From NCBI GenBank assembly GCA_002499585.1, contig DAMH01000010.1, forward strand, positions 62,217-77,120: a DNA stretch of 14,904 nucleotides, in the 5' to 3' direction. Under the pieces are notes generated by a model. The model saw only the letters and a program-made list of their open reading frames with translations. It searched no databases and was not told the DNA's origin. Below, piece by piece: positions 6,847 to 14,733 of this stretch. This DNA is from Euryarchaeota archaeon UBA552 (GTDB taxonomy: Archaea > Thermoplasmatota > Poseidoniia > Poseidoniales > Thalassarchaeaceae). The position numbers and the translations under genes are program-made. Position 1 is the stretch's first letter. Each line of letters starts with the position of its first letter.

Positions 6847-8013
6847 TCAATCACTTTCTAGGGTATGGTGGAAGACTTCCTTGGAAACTGAATACCCACC
6901 TTTCTCTAGGATCAGGACTGGCATCTCGTCGTAATCAGAGGACGTCATCTGATACTCCAGATCCTCCTTGTCTTGAGCGGAGCCTTCAGCCTGTGTCAAT
7001 GTGTAGGTTGCGAAGTCTCTACACCAATCGTCATTTATGTTCAAACAGTCAACTGTGTGGATGTTGCCTCCCCACTCCTTGGCTTCCTTCGCGAGTTCAT
7101 ACCCCAATTCATCTGTAGTTTCCAAGCAATCCACGACGAAACTCGGTGAATATACGACTATATTTTCATCCCCCTCTGATATCAGCTCCTCGACCGTGTC
7201 CTCTGTGTAGGGAGTGATCCATTCTTCTGATCCAAATCTACTCTGAAAAGTCATTATGGCTTTGTTGGGCTCGATATTTTCAAGCCGATCAATAATAAGC
7301 CTGAATGTCTCATAGCAGTGGCGATAGTAGTCATCCCCCTTTTCGACGACTCTTCGTTTCTGCATGCCGTGGAAGGTGAGAAGTAACTTATCGGGATTGA
7401 TGCCGTTTTCTTGCATCTCGGCAAGTTTCGCATCTATCATCTTTACAGAGTTATCAATAAATGCGTGAGTGCGGTGAAAATTCGTGATTACTTCAAACGT
7501 GGGAATTTTCACTCGCTTGGACAATTCTTTTGCAAGTGCGTCAATTCCTGAGGCAACTGTGCTCTCGGAGTACTGTGGAAACATGGGTATGACCATGAGT
7601 TTTGTAGCTCCGGTTCCGTTTTTTAGATCGTTTTCCCAACTGTCGTATACTTCATTGACATAGGGGGGGGAAAGCAGGAATGCATGGTTCACCTCGACGT
7701 GTCCTTCCGGGTCGATAGCTTGGAGGTGCTTCCTAACTTTGTTGGTAAACTCAGCGGTGTTGGTGATCAAAGGAAAGCTCTCTCCATCCCAGATTCTCTC
7801 GTAGAGTTTCGCTGATTTTCTGGGGCGGAACGGCAGGACGAAGAAATTCAAGATTATCTTCCACAACCATGGGTTCCAATCGATCAACCTCGGGTCGCCG
7901 AGGAATTTTCTAAGGTATTTCCGAAGCGCTCTTGGGCTTGGGTCTTCGGGTGATCCTAACTGAACGAATACGACCTTCGTCTTACGTTTCGGGGGTACAA
8001 ATTTTTGATTCAT
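6847..8013 (-). CDS. hemH: Ferrochelatase (protoporphyrin-type)
   Basis: A 388-residue ferrochelatase, which inserts Fe(II) into protoporphyrin IX to make heme. Family blocks appear in order: VVFVQLGSPEDP (14-25), LLSPPYV (113-119), VIPMFPQYSESTVAS (141-155), the catalytic-His block TFHGMQKRRVVEKGDDYY (213-230, His215), TFQSRFGSEEWITPYT (255-270) and SPSFVVDCLETTDELG (289-304) with the conserved Glu298. About 45 residues after the last conserved part form an unusual charged C-terminal extension. The frame is open for 41 more codons upstream, but I chose ATG 8011-8013: the family match begins there and AGGGAGA lies 5 nt before it. An eight-C run encodes Ser115-Pro116-Pro117 with the frame intact. 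Protoporphyrin ferrochelatase is uncommon in archaea, which mostly use the siroheme-based route, so bacterial origin is likely. Confidence 0.95.
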   Translation of the reverse strand: MNQKFVPPKRKTKVVFVQLGSPEDPSPRALRKYLRKFLGDPRLIDWNPWLWKIILNFFVLPFRPRKSAKLYERIWDGESFPLITNTAEFTNKVRKHLQAIDPEGHVEVNHAFLLSPPYVNEVYDSWENDLKNGTGATKLMVIPMFPQYSESTVASGIDALAKELSKRVKIPTFEVITNFHRTHAFIDNSVKMIDAKLAEMQENGINPDKLLLTFHGMQKRRVVEKGDDYYRHCYETFRLIIDRLENIEPNKAIMTFQSRFGSEEWITPYTEDTVEELISEGDENIVVYSPSFVVDCLETTDELGYELAKEAKEWGGNIHTVDCLNINDDWCRDFATYTLTQAEGSAQDKEDLEYQMTSSDYDEMPVLILEKGGYSVSKEVFHHTLESD

Positions 8014-8171
8014 GGCATCTCCCTGTTGTTGATATCGTCCATAACAGAAGTGAACGGCTGATGTAAGGAATAACTCAGGCCCTGATTGGGTCGAGGGTCT
8101 TTCTCTGTTTGAGGTAATGAAAGAGGTGTGGAGCATTGAGTGTAGTTTTCCATAAAGATCGAAACCTCCAT
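8010..8171 (-). CDS. Doubtful small ORF overlapping the hemH start
   Basis: A 53-codon ORF from ATG 8171 (64 codons if a TTG at 8204 is used) ends with a TGA that overlaps the hemH ATG in the ATGA arrangement used between several genes here. The product is polar and rich in Ser, Pro, Gln and Asn, has no membrane segment or motif, and matches nothing I know. It could be a leader peptide coupled to hemH or simply chance open frame. Confidence 0.2.
   Translation of the reverse strand: MEVSIFMENYTQCSTPLSLPQTEKDPRPNQGLSYSLHQPFTSVMDDINNREMP
8018..8024 (-). promoter_or_regulatory. Shine-Dalgarno site that sets the hemH start
   Basis: On the minus strand AGGGAGA lies 5 nt (4 nt if the SD is read as GGAGAT) before the ATG at 8011-8013. 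It supports that start over the longer open frame reaching to 8136. Confidence 0.6.
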
Positions 8172-8230
8172 CACAGAATCATTCCTTTGGGTGTGACGTT
8201 CCAATGCGAGGTGGTATATTCATTTTTGTT

Positions 8231-9898
8231 TTAGAATGTGGATACAGCTGTCTCAACCAGTCCTAGCAACCATTGACTAGCGGGGCCGAGACCGAACAGA
8301 ACGGTCATGACAGCAGACAAAACGATTACAGCTCTCAACATGGTTGCTTTGGGAAGTGGTTTTTGTTTGTCTGTATCTTCGAAGAACATCACAAGCCCTA
8401 TTCGCAAGTAGTAGAATAGTGACAGTGCGCTGTTGAGAACGATGGCCAGTGCCAGAAGGAAGAATGGATCGACAGATTGGATCCAAGACAATGCATCTGT
8501 AGCACCATCTGAACCGGTGCCACTTGTGGTTGTCACAAGCCCGTTGATCATCAGGAGCTTGGAAAGGAATCCCGACAATGGCGGTATCCCGGCCAGAGAT
8601 ATCATGAATATGAACATGGAGACTGCGACCACGGGGTCCCTTCGAGCCAGACCATGTAAATCGGATATGGTGCCTTCACCGCTGTCGATCTCAACGAGGG
8701 TCAGAACCAAGAATGCTCCCATCTTGAACAGGACCAGGACTGATAAATGGAATATGACCGAAATTTGCAGGATTTCTTGCGTAGCAGAGTCTGCTAAGCC
8801 GGAGCCCAGTGCTGATAGGGCTGCTAGCATGTAGCCAGCATGAGCAACGCTGGAGTAGGCAAGCATCCGCTTCGGACTCTCAGAAGACAGGGCCGCCAGG
8901 TTGCCCCATGTCATGGTAAGGAGTGCTAGAATGCCTAACGCCGTGCCCCAGGCTACAACATAATCACTGGGTGCGGCAAAACCGACCAAGACACGCATTA
9001 GGGCTACGAATCCCATTGCCTTAGACGCAGTCGCTAGCATGCCCGCTATGGGTGCATTCGTTCCAGAGTAAGCATCAGGTGCGGCCAAGTGAAATGGTGC
9101 CGCGCTTACTTTGAAGCCGAAGGCTACCATCATCAGACCTATGCCGATGCCTGCCAAGGGGTCAAGAGATTCCATCTGGGACCAATTCAGGGCAAGAGCA
9201 TCGAAATCTAGACTTCCTGCCCAGATATACAGCAGAGACATGCCGTATATGCCGGTAGCCGAAGCGATTGATCCTACAATGAAGTACTTGGCCCCCGCCT
9301 CACCGCCGACCTCACTTTCTTTGTGGAAACCCACGAGTACATAGGACGCCATTGATGCAAGTTCCAAGCAGACTATCAGGAAGAAGAGGTTCGTGGAAAG
9401 CGCCATCAGACTCATGCCCAGAGCGACCATCAGGAGCAGGATGTGGAGGTCTACTTGCCTTCTATTGTCCATCAGACTCTGAATCATTTCCTCGTCTTCT
9501 TCGTCGATGTCAGCTGAGGTTATTTTCTTCGATGGTATTCGATAAATCGAAGCAGCCGCAGTGATAGCGAGGGCAGCCGTGAAAACCATTGACATGAACC
9601 GTCCGAAACTGGTGATCTCCATCACCCCAGAAATCTCTGTTCCACTTGCGGACTCTATTTCCGTCAGAGAGAGTATGCAAGCAACCGTCAGTGCAGTAGC
9701 AGAAAGTACCCCTGGGGCCCTCGGATCTGAGGTTAATTCGAACCTCGTCCCGCCCCACAGGATAGGGACCTTCACCGAAGTGAGCGGCAGTCTAATTCTG
9801 GCGTCGCCCAAGTTCGGAACGAGGATAGCGAGTAAAATACCAGATAGGATAACGAGCTCAGGAGCCAATTTGATGAGGTCGGCGGTTGACATTGTCAC
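8231..9898 (-). CDS. nuoN: Complex I subunit N (antiporter-like, membrane arm)
   Basis: A 555-residue antiporter-like subunit of NADH- or F420H2-quinone oxidoreductase, carrying one proton-translocation channel. Key features are Glu179 in CLELASMASYVLVGF (177-191), Lys204 in AKYFIVGSIAS, Lys263 in GFKVSAAPFHLAAPDAYSG (261-279) and Lys392 in VLFKMGAF, matching the Glu/Lys relay known for this family. The C-terminal antiporter signature SLAGIPPLSGFLSK (434-447) is intact. An acidic insertion (about 123-150) lies between two N-terminal helices. I chose GTG 9896-9898: GGAGG sits 7 nt before it and it overlaps the nuoM stop as GTGA. The ATG two codons later (9890-9892) is the alternative. The ORF could extend to 9961 but that would overlap nuoM by 67 nt. 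It is the last gene of the nuo operon. Confidence 0.95.
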   Translation of the reverse strand: MTMSTADLIKLAPELVILSGILLAILVPNLGDARIRLPLTSVKVPILWGGTRFELTSDPRAPGVLSATALTVACILSLTEIESASGTEISGVMEITSFGRFMSMVFTAALAITAAASIYRIPSKKITSADIDEEDEEMIQSLMDNRRQVDLHILLLMVALGMSLMALSTNLFFLIVCLELASMASYVLVGFHKESEVGGEAGAKYFIVGSIASATGIYGMSLLYIWAGSLDFDALALNWSQMESLDPLAGIGIGLMMVAFGFKVSAAPFHLAAPDAYSGTNAPIAGMLATASKAMGFVALMRVLVGFAAPSDYVVAWGTALGILALLTMTWGNLAALSSESPKRMLAYSSVAHAGYMLAALSALGSGLADSATQEILQISVIFHLSVLVLFKMGAFLVLTLVEIDSGEGTISDLHGLARRDPVVAVSMFIFMISLAGIPPLSGFLSKLLMINGLVTTTSGTGSDGATDALSWIQSVDPFFLLALAIVLNSALSLFYYLRIGLVMFFEDTDKQKPLPKATMLRAVIVLSAVMTVLFGLGPASQWLLGLVETAVSTF

Positions 9899-11514
9899 GG
9901 GGATGCCTCCAGTGCGTTCATCGCTGCAACTAGGTAGGTTTGGATGAAATCTGTGCTCCAAACAGACATCATATCCCAGAAGATGAAGGGAAGTATTCCG
10001 AATAATATAGTGAGTGCTCCGAGGATGAACATCCCTGCATTCTCATGCCAATTGACATCTCTGGGTTCCTCTCCATGCAATGTTTCGGGTAAGATGCCCT
10101 GGTGTGGATGGTTCGATTCGAAAATCATCTTTTGCATTGAAGTGAGGTAGTACAAAGCCGTGAATATCAGTGTCAATGCAGGAAGGAGGACCCACCATCC
10201 GAAGGCCATCCAGAATCCAATCATGATTGCAACCTCTGCGACGAATCCAGCCAAGAGGGGGAGCCCGAGACTGCCCATCCACCCCAGCATCATGTGACCG
10301 GCTAGGAAGGGGGAATGGTGTGCTATGCCCCTCATTGATCCGATTTCCAGTGTGTGGTAGTGATGCTTGAATGAGCCTGCCACGGCGAAGAGGAGCGGGC
10401 TAATTATACCGTGTGCGAACATCATGAATAGGGCTCCAGCGAATCCAATTGGTTGCATGGTAGCTATTCCGAGGAATATGAGGCCCATGTGGGATACAGA
10501 GGAGTATGCGACCATCCTTTTCAGATTTGTTTGGCCGAGACAGACGACAGCTCCATACACCAGGCTGGCCATTCCGAGGAAGACAAGGAGAGGTACGAAA
10601 GTCAATGTCGACTCCGGGAAGATTGCAACGGCCACCCTCAAGAAGCCATACGCGCCCATCTTCAACATCACACCTGCAAGGAGCATTGAGCCCGCTGTTG
10701 GTGCCTGGACGTGAGCATCGGGAAGCCAAGTGTGAACTGGTACACTGGGCATTTTCGTGGCGAACCCAACAAGCAGAAGAAGCCATACTAGGTGTCTTAA
10801 CCCCTCACTTTCTATTAGACCCTCAATTCGTGCCTGCTCCGTCATAAGCGCCAGATTGAAGTGGTGTCCGGTTAAGGTCCCGGAGTATATTGGGTCTGGG
10901 TTGGTGTTGAAGTACATCACAAGTATTCCAATCAACATCAGGACGCTCGCTGTGAATGTGTAGATGAAGAACTTCATCGAGGCGTATTTCCTGTCATCGC
11001 CGCCCCACATCATAATCAGGAAGAACATTGGGACGAGTGTAAGTTCCCAGAAGACGTAGAAAATGAACAGGTCGAGAGAAACGAAGACACCTATCAGAGC
11101 TCCTTCCATCAAGAGCAATAGTGCATGGAAACGGTGGCTGTTCTCAACATCCCACTGCACCAACATGGAGATGGGAATTAGTAGAGTAGTCAACCAAATC
11201 ATAGGAAAGGAGAGTGCGTCTGTTCCAAGGTGCCATGTTACACCGATCGATTTTATCAGGATTGGAGGATTCTCAGTTTGTAGTTTGAATGACTTGAAGT
11301 CATTCAACATCCAATCTATGTCACCCACGGTACCTATGAAAATAAGAGTGGTGAGTAGAAATAGAGCAGTTGAAATCCCGATGCAGACGTTCCTGACCGA
11401 TGGTTGCATCTTAAGCGAAATGTTTCTCGGTAGCACGTTCGGGAGAACAAGTAATATCAATCCAGATAGCAGTGGAACCAGCGTTATGACGCTCAATTCG
11501 CCTGTGAATGTCAT
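9895..11514 (-). CDS. nuoM: Complex I subunit M (antiporter-like, membrane arm)
   Basis: A 539-residue antiporter-like subunit with about fourteen membrane helices. Conserved residues match those studied in E. coli NuoM: Glu157 in FYVFWELTLVPMFFL (152-166), Lys254 in GFATKMPSVPVHTWLPDAH (250-268), Lys285 in GVMLKMGAYGFLR (281-293) and Glu427 in LPLLAGFVAEVAIM (418-431). The KRMVAYSSVSHMG stretch (332-344) is also typical. Together these form the proton path and its coupling to the neighbouring subunits NuoL and NuoN. The ATG at 11512-11514 overlaps the nuoL stop as ATGA, and GGGGTGA lies just upstream. The stop overlaps the probable nuoN GTG start. Length and helix pattern are normal for the family, with slightly long polar loops around 205-240 and 465-490. 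Confidence 0.97.
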   Translation of the reverse strand: MTFTGELSVITLVPLLSGLILLVLPNVLPRNISLKMQPSVRNVCIGISTALFLLTTLIFIGTVGDIDWMLNDFKSFKLQTENPPILIKSIGVTWHLGTDALSFPMIWLTTLLIPISMLVQWDVENSHRFHALLLLMEGALIGVFVSLDLFIFYVFWELTLVPMFFLIMMWGGDDRKYASMKFFIYTFTASVLMLIGILVMYFNTNPDPIYSGTLTGHHFNLALMTEQARIEGLIESEGLRHLVWLLLLVGFATKMPSVPVHTWLPDAHVQAPTAGSMLLAGVMLKMGAYGFLRVAVAIFPESTLTFVPLLVFLGMASLVYGAVVCLGQTNLKRMVAYSSVSHMGLIFLGIATMQPIGFAGALFMMFAHGIISPLLFAVAGSFKHHYHTLEIGSMRGIAHHSPFLAGHMMLGWMGSLGLPLLAGFVAEVAIMIGFWMAFGWWVLLPALTLIFTALYYLTSMQKMIFESNHPHQGILPETLHGEEPRDVNWHENAGMFILGALTILFGILPFIFWDMMSVWSTDFIQTYLVAAMNALEASP

Positions 11515-13811
11515 ATGCTCACCCCCACAATGAGGAAGAAGACGGACAATGCCCCTACTGCGACCATTAGGATGTAGTCTCTGGTGCTACCGGTGGTATA
11601 TGTCCTGATCCAGTGTGATCCGCTGATGCTTGATCGTTCAATGAGTTTGATGATTCCATCTATCACTCTTGCATCGAACCATGCTGAGAATTTTGCAGCA
11701 GGCGTAAGAGTCTTTGATATGGCCCATTCGTAAATATCATCAAAGTACAGACGGTTGTGGAGTGATTCAGACAAACTACTATTCGCCATCCCGTCGACGT
11801 CCATCGGTTTGAAAACCGAGGATAATTCAACAAGCCAAGACACTGCAGCGTTTGCTTCCTGCCCCTGTTCGAGTTTGCCCCCGTGGACCTTCATTGCGAT
11901 TATGGGGCCGACGAATGTTGAGAGTAGTATGGTTATGTAGCCAACGACCATTAGGGCCTGTTTTTCAGGTAAGAATGTGATTTGCAGGGCCCTGACTATG
12001 TCCAGATCATCAAACCCGAGGGAGTAATCCTTGCTGCTCAAGAATTCTCCAATATGGAAAGATGCGAGAAGGGCGCCTGAGAAGGCCGTTATTACGGACA
12101 GGGTGACCAAGGGAGTCTTGATCCACTGGGTTGTTTCATGGACATGTTTTGATGCCTCGTGCTTTGGGGGGCCCGCGAATGTCATCATCCACATTCTGGA
12201 CATGTAAAATCCTGTCATTCCCGCGGTAAGCACAGCGAGTATGGCTGGACCGTACATCAACGGCTCATATTTCAACGCCCCAAGCCACGTCTCTGCGATT
12301 ATAGCCTCCTTGGACCAGAAGCCTCCGACCAGGGGTATCCCGATAATTGACATGCTGCCGAGCATCATGGCAACAGAGGTAACAGGCATCTTTGATGCCA
12401 ATCCACCCATATTTCGCATGTCCTGAGGGTCGAAATGGTCCTCGTGGTGATCTTCTTCGCCATGCCCGTGATGGTGAAGGTCGTGATGAGCGTGGTGGAC
12501 TTCGTGAATAACGGAACCGCTGGCCATGAACAGCATCCCCTTCGCCATTGCATGATTGAATAGATGGAACAGTGCTCCCCCGAAGACAAATAGGCCCTCA
12601 TACCTGTGACCTGTCGAAATCAGGAACAAAGCTGATCCCAGGCCAAGGAAGATGTATGCGAGTTGGCTCATTGTGGAGTATGCAAGGACCTTCTTGATGT
12701 CATTTTGGACAAAGGCGATGGAAGCAGCCATGAAGGCGGTTATTCCGCCTATCCAGGCGACGATTATTCCTAATTCCTCCATCCCGGCGACTCCGTAGTA
12801 TTCTATGTCCACAAATGGTATCATTCGTGCTACAAGGTACAGGCCTGCATTGACCATTGTCGCGGCGTGTATCAATGCTGAGACAGGGGTTGGCCCCTCC
12901 ATAGCGTCTGGTAGCCAGACGTGAAGGGGAAACTGGGCTGATTTCCCAACACAGCCGATGAAAAGCAACAGCAGTGCAGGTTGAAGTTCAGAAGCGGTAA
13001 CAGGTGCATCTCCAACGCCGGTCATGGGGGTATCGAAGACAACAGCGAAATCCAATGAGCCGTATATGTTGTAGAGCATGAGGAGCCCTACCATCAAGAA
13101 CACATCTCCCACCCTCGTGGTCATGAACGCCTTCTTGGCTGCCGCTGCTGCACTTTCCTTCCAATAGTAGAAGCCTATCAGCAGGTATGAGCACAGGCCC
13201 ATTATCTCCCAGAAAATGAATAGCCAGAGGAAGCTGTCTGCCAACACCATGCCGAACATACCCATGCAAAAGAGTATGAATTCCGCAAAGAATCGGTGAT
13301 TACGATTTGAATTGATGTCATCTGTAGTCATGTACCCAATTGCAAACCAGCAGATCAGGAAGCACAGGAACGTGGCGACAAACAGAAGCATTGCGCTGAT
13401 TGGGTCCAGCCAAATCCCGAAAGAAATATTTGTGAAGCCTGTGTCAACATTCCACTGGATGCCATCATGAGTCAGAACGTCGAAATTTAGCCATGTGAGT
13501 GGTTCTCCATGGACCTTTTTGTCCCCTATCCCGAGGAAGTGGAGTATCATCCAGAGGCCGGCACTCAACGAGATTGACAGCGCTGCTAAAGCTAAGATTC
13601 CTCCCTCTTTGAGTCTGTGGACCCAAATTTCATTCCCATTCCAGACCTGACCCACCAATAACACGACAGGGAACATCATTAGTGGGGCCAAAATGGCGAC
13701 GAATCCCAGATTCAGGGGATGGACTCCTGCAAGGGATAGAATCGGTACGACCAGCACTGCCGGAATCAACGGTTTAAGCAGTCCCCACTCGTAGTTCTGT
13801 TGCTCGCCCAT
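11511..13811 (-). CDS. nuoL: Complex I subunit L with His-rich insertion
   Basis: A 766-residue distal antiporter-like subunit. Glu202 in FIFWEIMGLCSYLLIGFYY (198-216), Lys290 in GCVGKSAQFPLHVWLPDA (286-303), His315 in ALIHAATMVNAGLYL (312-326), Lys374 and Lys425 in NHAMAKGMLF (419-428) follow the family's proton path. The C-terminus has the NuoL-specific lateral helix region, including LHNRLYFDDIYEW (684-696), and a final anchor helix (about 746-764). Bacterial NuoL is about 610-650 residues; some of the extra length is an insertion at about 436-460, where 12 of 24 residues are His, between GSVIHEV and QDMRNMGG. The insertion is at a loop that is short in other members. It starts at ATG 13809-13811, 8 nt after the nuoK stop, with GAGGG before it, and overlaps nuoM by 4 nt. 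Confidence 0.97.
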   Translation of the reverse strand: MGEQQNYEWGLLKPLIPAVLVVPILSLAGVHPLNLGFVAILAPLMMFPVVLLVGQVWNGNEIWVHRLKEGGILALAALSISLSAGLWMILHFLGIGDKKVHGEPLTWLNFDVLTHDGIQWNVDTGFTNISFGIWLDPISAMLLFVATFLCFLICWFAIGYMTTDDINSNRNHRFFAEFILFCMGMFGMVLADSFLWLFIFWEIMGLCSYLLIGFYYWKESAAAAAKKAFMTTRVGDVFLMVGLLMLYNIYGSLDFAVVFDTPMTGVGDAPVTASELQPALLLLFIGCVGKSAQFPLHVWLPDAMEGPTPVSALIHAATMVNAGLYLVARMIPFVDIEYYGVAGMEELGIIVAWIGGITAFMAASIAFVQNDIKKVLAYSTMSQLAYIFLGLGSALFLISTGHRYEGLFVFGGALFHLFNHAMAKGMLFMASGSVIHEVHHAHHDLHHHGHGEEDHHEDHFDPQDMRNMGGLASKMPVTSVAMMLGSMSIIGIPLVGGFWSKEAIIAETWLGALKYEPLMYGPAILAVLTAGMTGFYMSRMWMMTFAGPPKHEASKHVHETTQWIKTPLVTLSVITAFSGALLASFHIGEFLSSKDYSLGFDDLDIVRALQITFLPEKQALMVVGYITILLSTFVGPIIAMKVHGGKLEQGQEANAAVSWLVELSSVFKPMDVDGMANSSLSESLHNRLYFDDIYEWAISKTLTPAAKFSAWFDARVIDGIIKLIERSSISGSHWIRTYTTGSTRDYILMVAVGALSVFFLIVGVSI

Positions 13812-13819
13812 GTTATCCC

Positions 13820-14122
13820 TCAGTTTCTAAGTATCGTCGCCTCATCAAGGGAGATTGTTTCTTGAGTGCTGTAGAGGGAGAGGAGGATTGCAAGTCCAAT
13901 CGCGACCTCTGCAGCCGCTATTGCTATTGCTACCGCGGTGTACACCCAACCCTCAACCCCTCCTGTGTTGAGGGCTCCAGCGACGAAATTCAGGTTTGCA
14001 GCATTGAGCATTAGCTCTATGCACATCAAAACTACGATTCCGTTTTTTCTGGAGAAGGTCCCAATTAGCCCTATTCCGAACAGTATTGCCGCCAACCCAG
14101 ATATCCAAGAGGGGTCAATCAT
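13820..14122 (-). CDS. nuoK: Complex I subunit K
   Basis: A 100-residue protein with three membrane helices (about 6-24, 29-48 and 60-82), the normal size for NuoK. Glu36 (VLMCIELMLNAANLNF, 31-46) and Glu72 (AAAEVAIGLAIL, 69-80) fall at exactly the positions of the two membrane Glu residues essential for proton transfer in E. coli NuoK. The subunit links the hydrophilic arm's quinone site to the antiporter-like pumps. Its ATG overlaps the nuoJ2 stop by 4 nt (ATGA), so translational coupling is likely. Confidence 0.97.
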   Translation of the reverse strand: MIDPSWISGLAAILFGIGLIGTFSRKNGIVVLMCIELMLNAANLNFVAGALNTGGVEGWVYTAVAIAIAAAEVAIGLAILLSLYSTQETISLDEATILRN

Positions 14123-14466
14123 TCCTCATCATCCCCGATCATTGGGCTGTTTCTATTCAGGCCCTCTCTAGTTGCAGCTGGCGGCATTCCGACAACAGGG
14201 GTTTCAACATCCTGCCCCAAGTCCCATGTCAGGTTGGCGAGACGCTCGTCTCTGACTAGGTATGACGCCCCGATCATGGCCATGCTCAGCAAAAGACCCA
14301 GGACTAGGGTCATCATGCTCCAGTCATCGAGCATTGCGATGGCGAATGATGAGGATGTTGGCGCTCCCGGTGATTCTGTCCAGCCTGAGAATTCCATTGT
14401 CTCTGTCAAAATCACGAGGACTAGTACAAAAACTCCGAACCTGGAGAAAATTCCCAACGCCCTCAT
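14119..14466 (-). CDS. nuoJ2: Complex I subunit J, C-terminal part
   Basis: A 115-residue protein with two membrane segments (about 5-22 and 51-70). The second, LLLSMAMIGASYLVRDE (58-74), corresponds to the last helix of a full-length NuoJ. It directly follows the N-terminal half and overlaps it by 4 nt (ATGA), with AGGAAGG about 7 nt upstream of its ATG. Splitting of J into two genes is known in archaeal complexes of this type, so this looks like a genuine two-gene arrangement rather than a frameshift. Residues 75-115 form a polar C-terminal tail. Sequence similarity to NuoJ is weak beyond the helices; the assignment rests mostly on position. Confidence 0.8.
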   Translation of the reverse strand: MRALGIFSRFGVFVLVLVILTETMEFSGWTESPGAPTSSSFAIAMLDDWSMMTLVLGLLLSMAMIGASYLVRDERLANLTWDLGQDVETPVVGMPPAATREGLNRNSPMIGDDEE

Positions 14467-14729
14467 TCAATGTCGCCTTCCTGTATTTGCTTTCTTGTGA
14501 GCATGACTCCGAACTGAACAACGAGCATAACTGAGCCAAGGTAGACCAGAATCTGTACAGCCGCCAGCATTTCTGCCTCCGCTAGTATGAACACTCCAGC
14601 TACTGCGAGGAACGTCATCATCAGTGAAAGGAGGGAATGAGCTACTCTGCGGGCATAGACACAACCCAGAGCGCCACCGATGGCGATAGCGGCGAACAGA
14701 AGGAATGTAACTTCCTCTGGACTGACCAT
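14463..14729 (-). CDS. nuoJ1: Complex I subunit J, N-terminal part
   Basis: An 88-residue protein with three membrane helices (about 8-24, 30-50 and 55-77). MLAAVQILVYLGSVMLVVQFGVML (54-77 in outline) matches the third helix of NuoJ, which carries the pi-bulge involved in coupling quinone reduction to proton pumping. The protein stops after RKQIQEGDIE, so the last two NuoJ helices come from the next gene. The open frame extends upstream to 14882, but that part encodes only Arg/Lys-rich out-of-frame sequence over the end of nuoI. I therefore chose ATG 14727-14729, 4 nt after the nuoI stop, with GGGAG about 9 nt upstream. Confidence 0.92.
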   Translation of the reverse strand: MVSPEEVTFLLFAAIAIGGALGCVYARRVAHSLLSLMMTFLAVAGVFILAEAEMLAAVQILVYLGSVMLVVQFGVMLTRKQIQEGDIE

Positions 14730-14733
14730 CTGA

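Noticed and set aside
8014..8136. A 41-codon N-terminal extension of hemH
   Set aside because: Ferrochelatase similarity starts after 8013, and a Shine-Dalgarno lies just before the ATG at 8011-8013.
11063..11533. A 156-codon plus-strand ORF
   Set aside because: It is antisense to the N-terminal part of nuoM and has no family features.
12435..12506. The His codon repeats in nuoL as a DNA-level tandem repeat
   Set aside because: The CAC/CAT codons are mixed and interrupted by Asp, Glu, Ala and Gly codons, so there is no regular DNA repeat unit; it is better treated as a protein feature.
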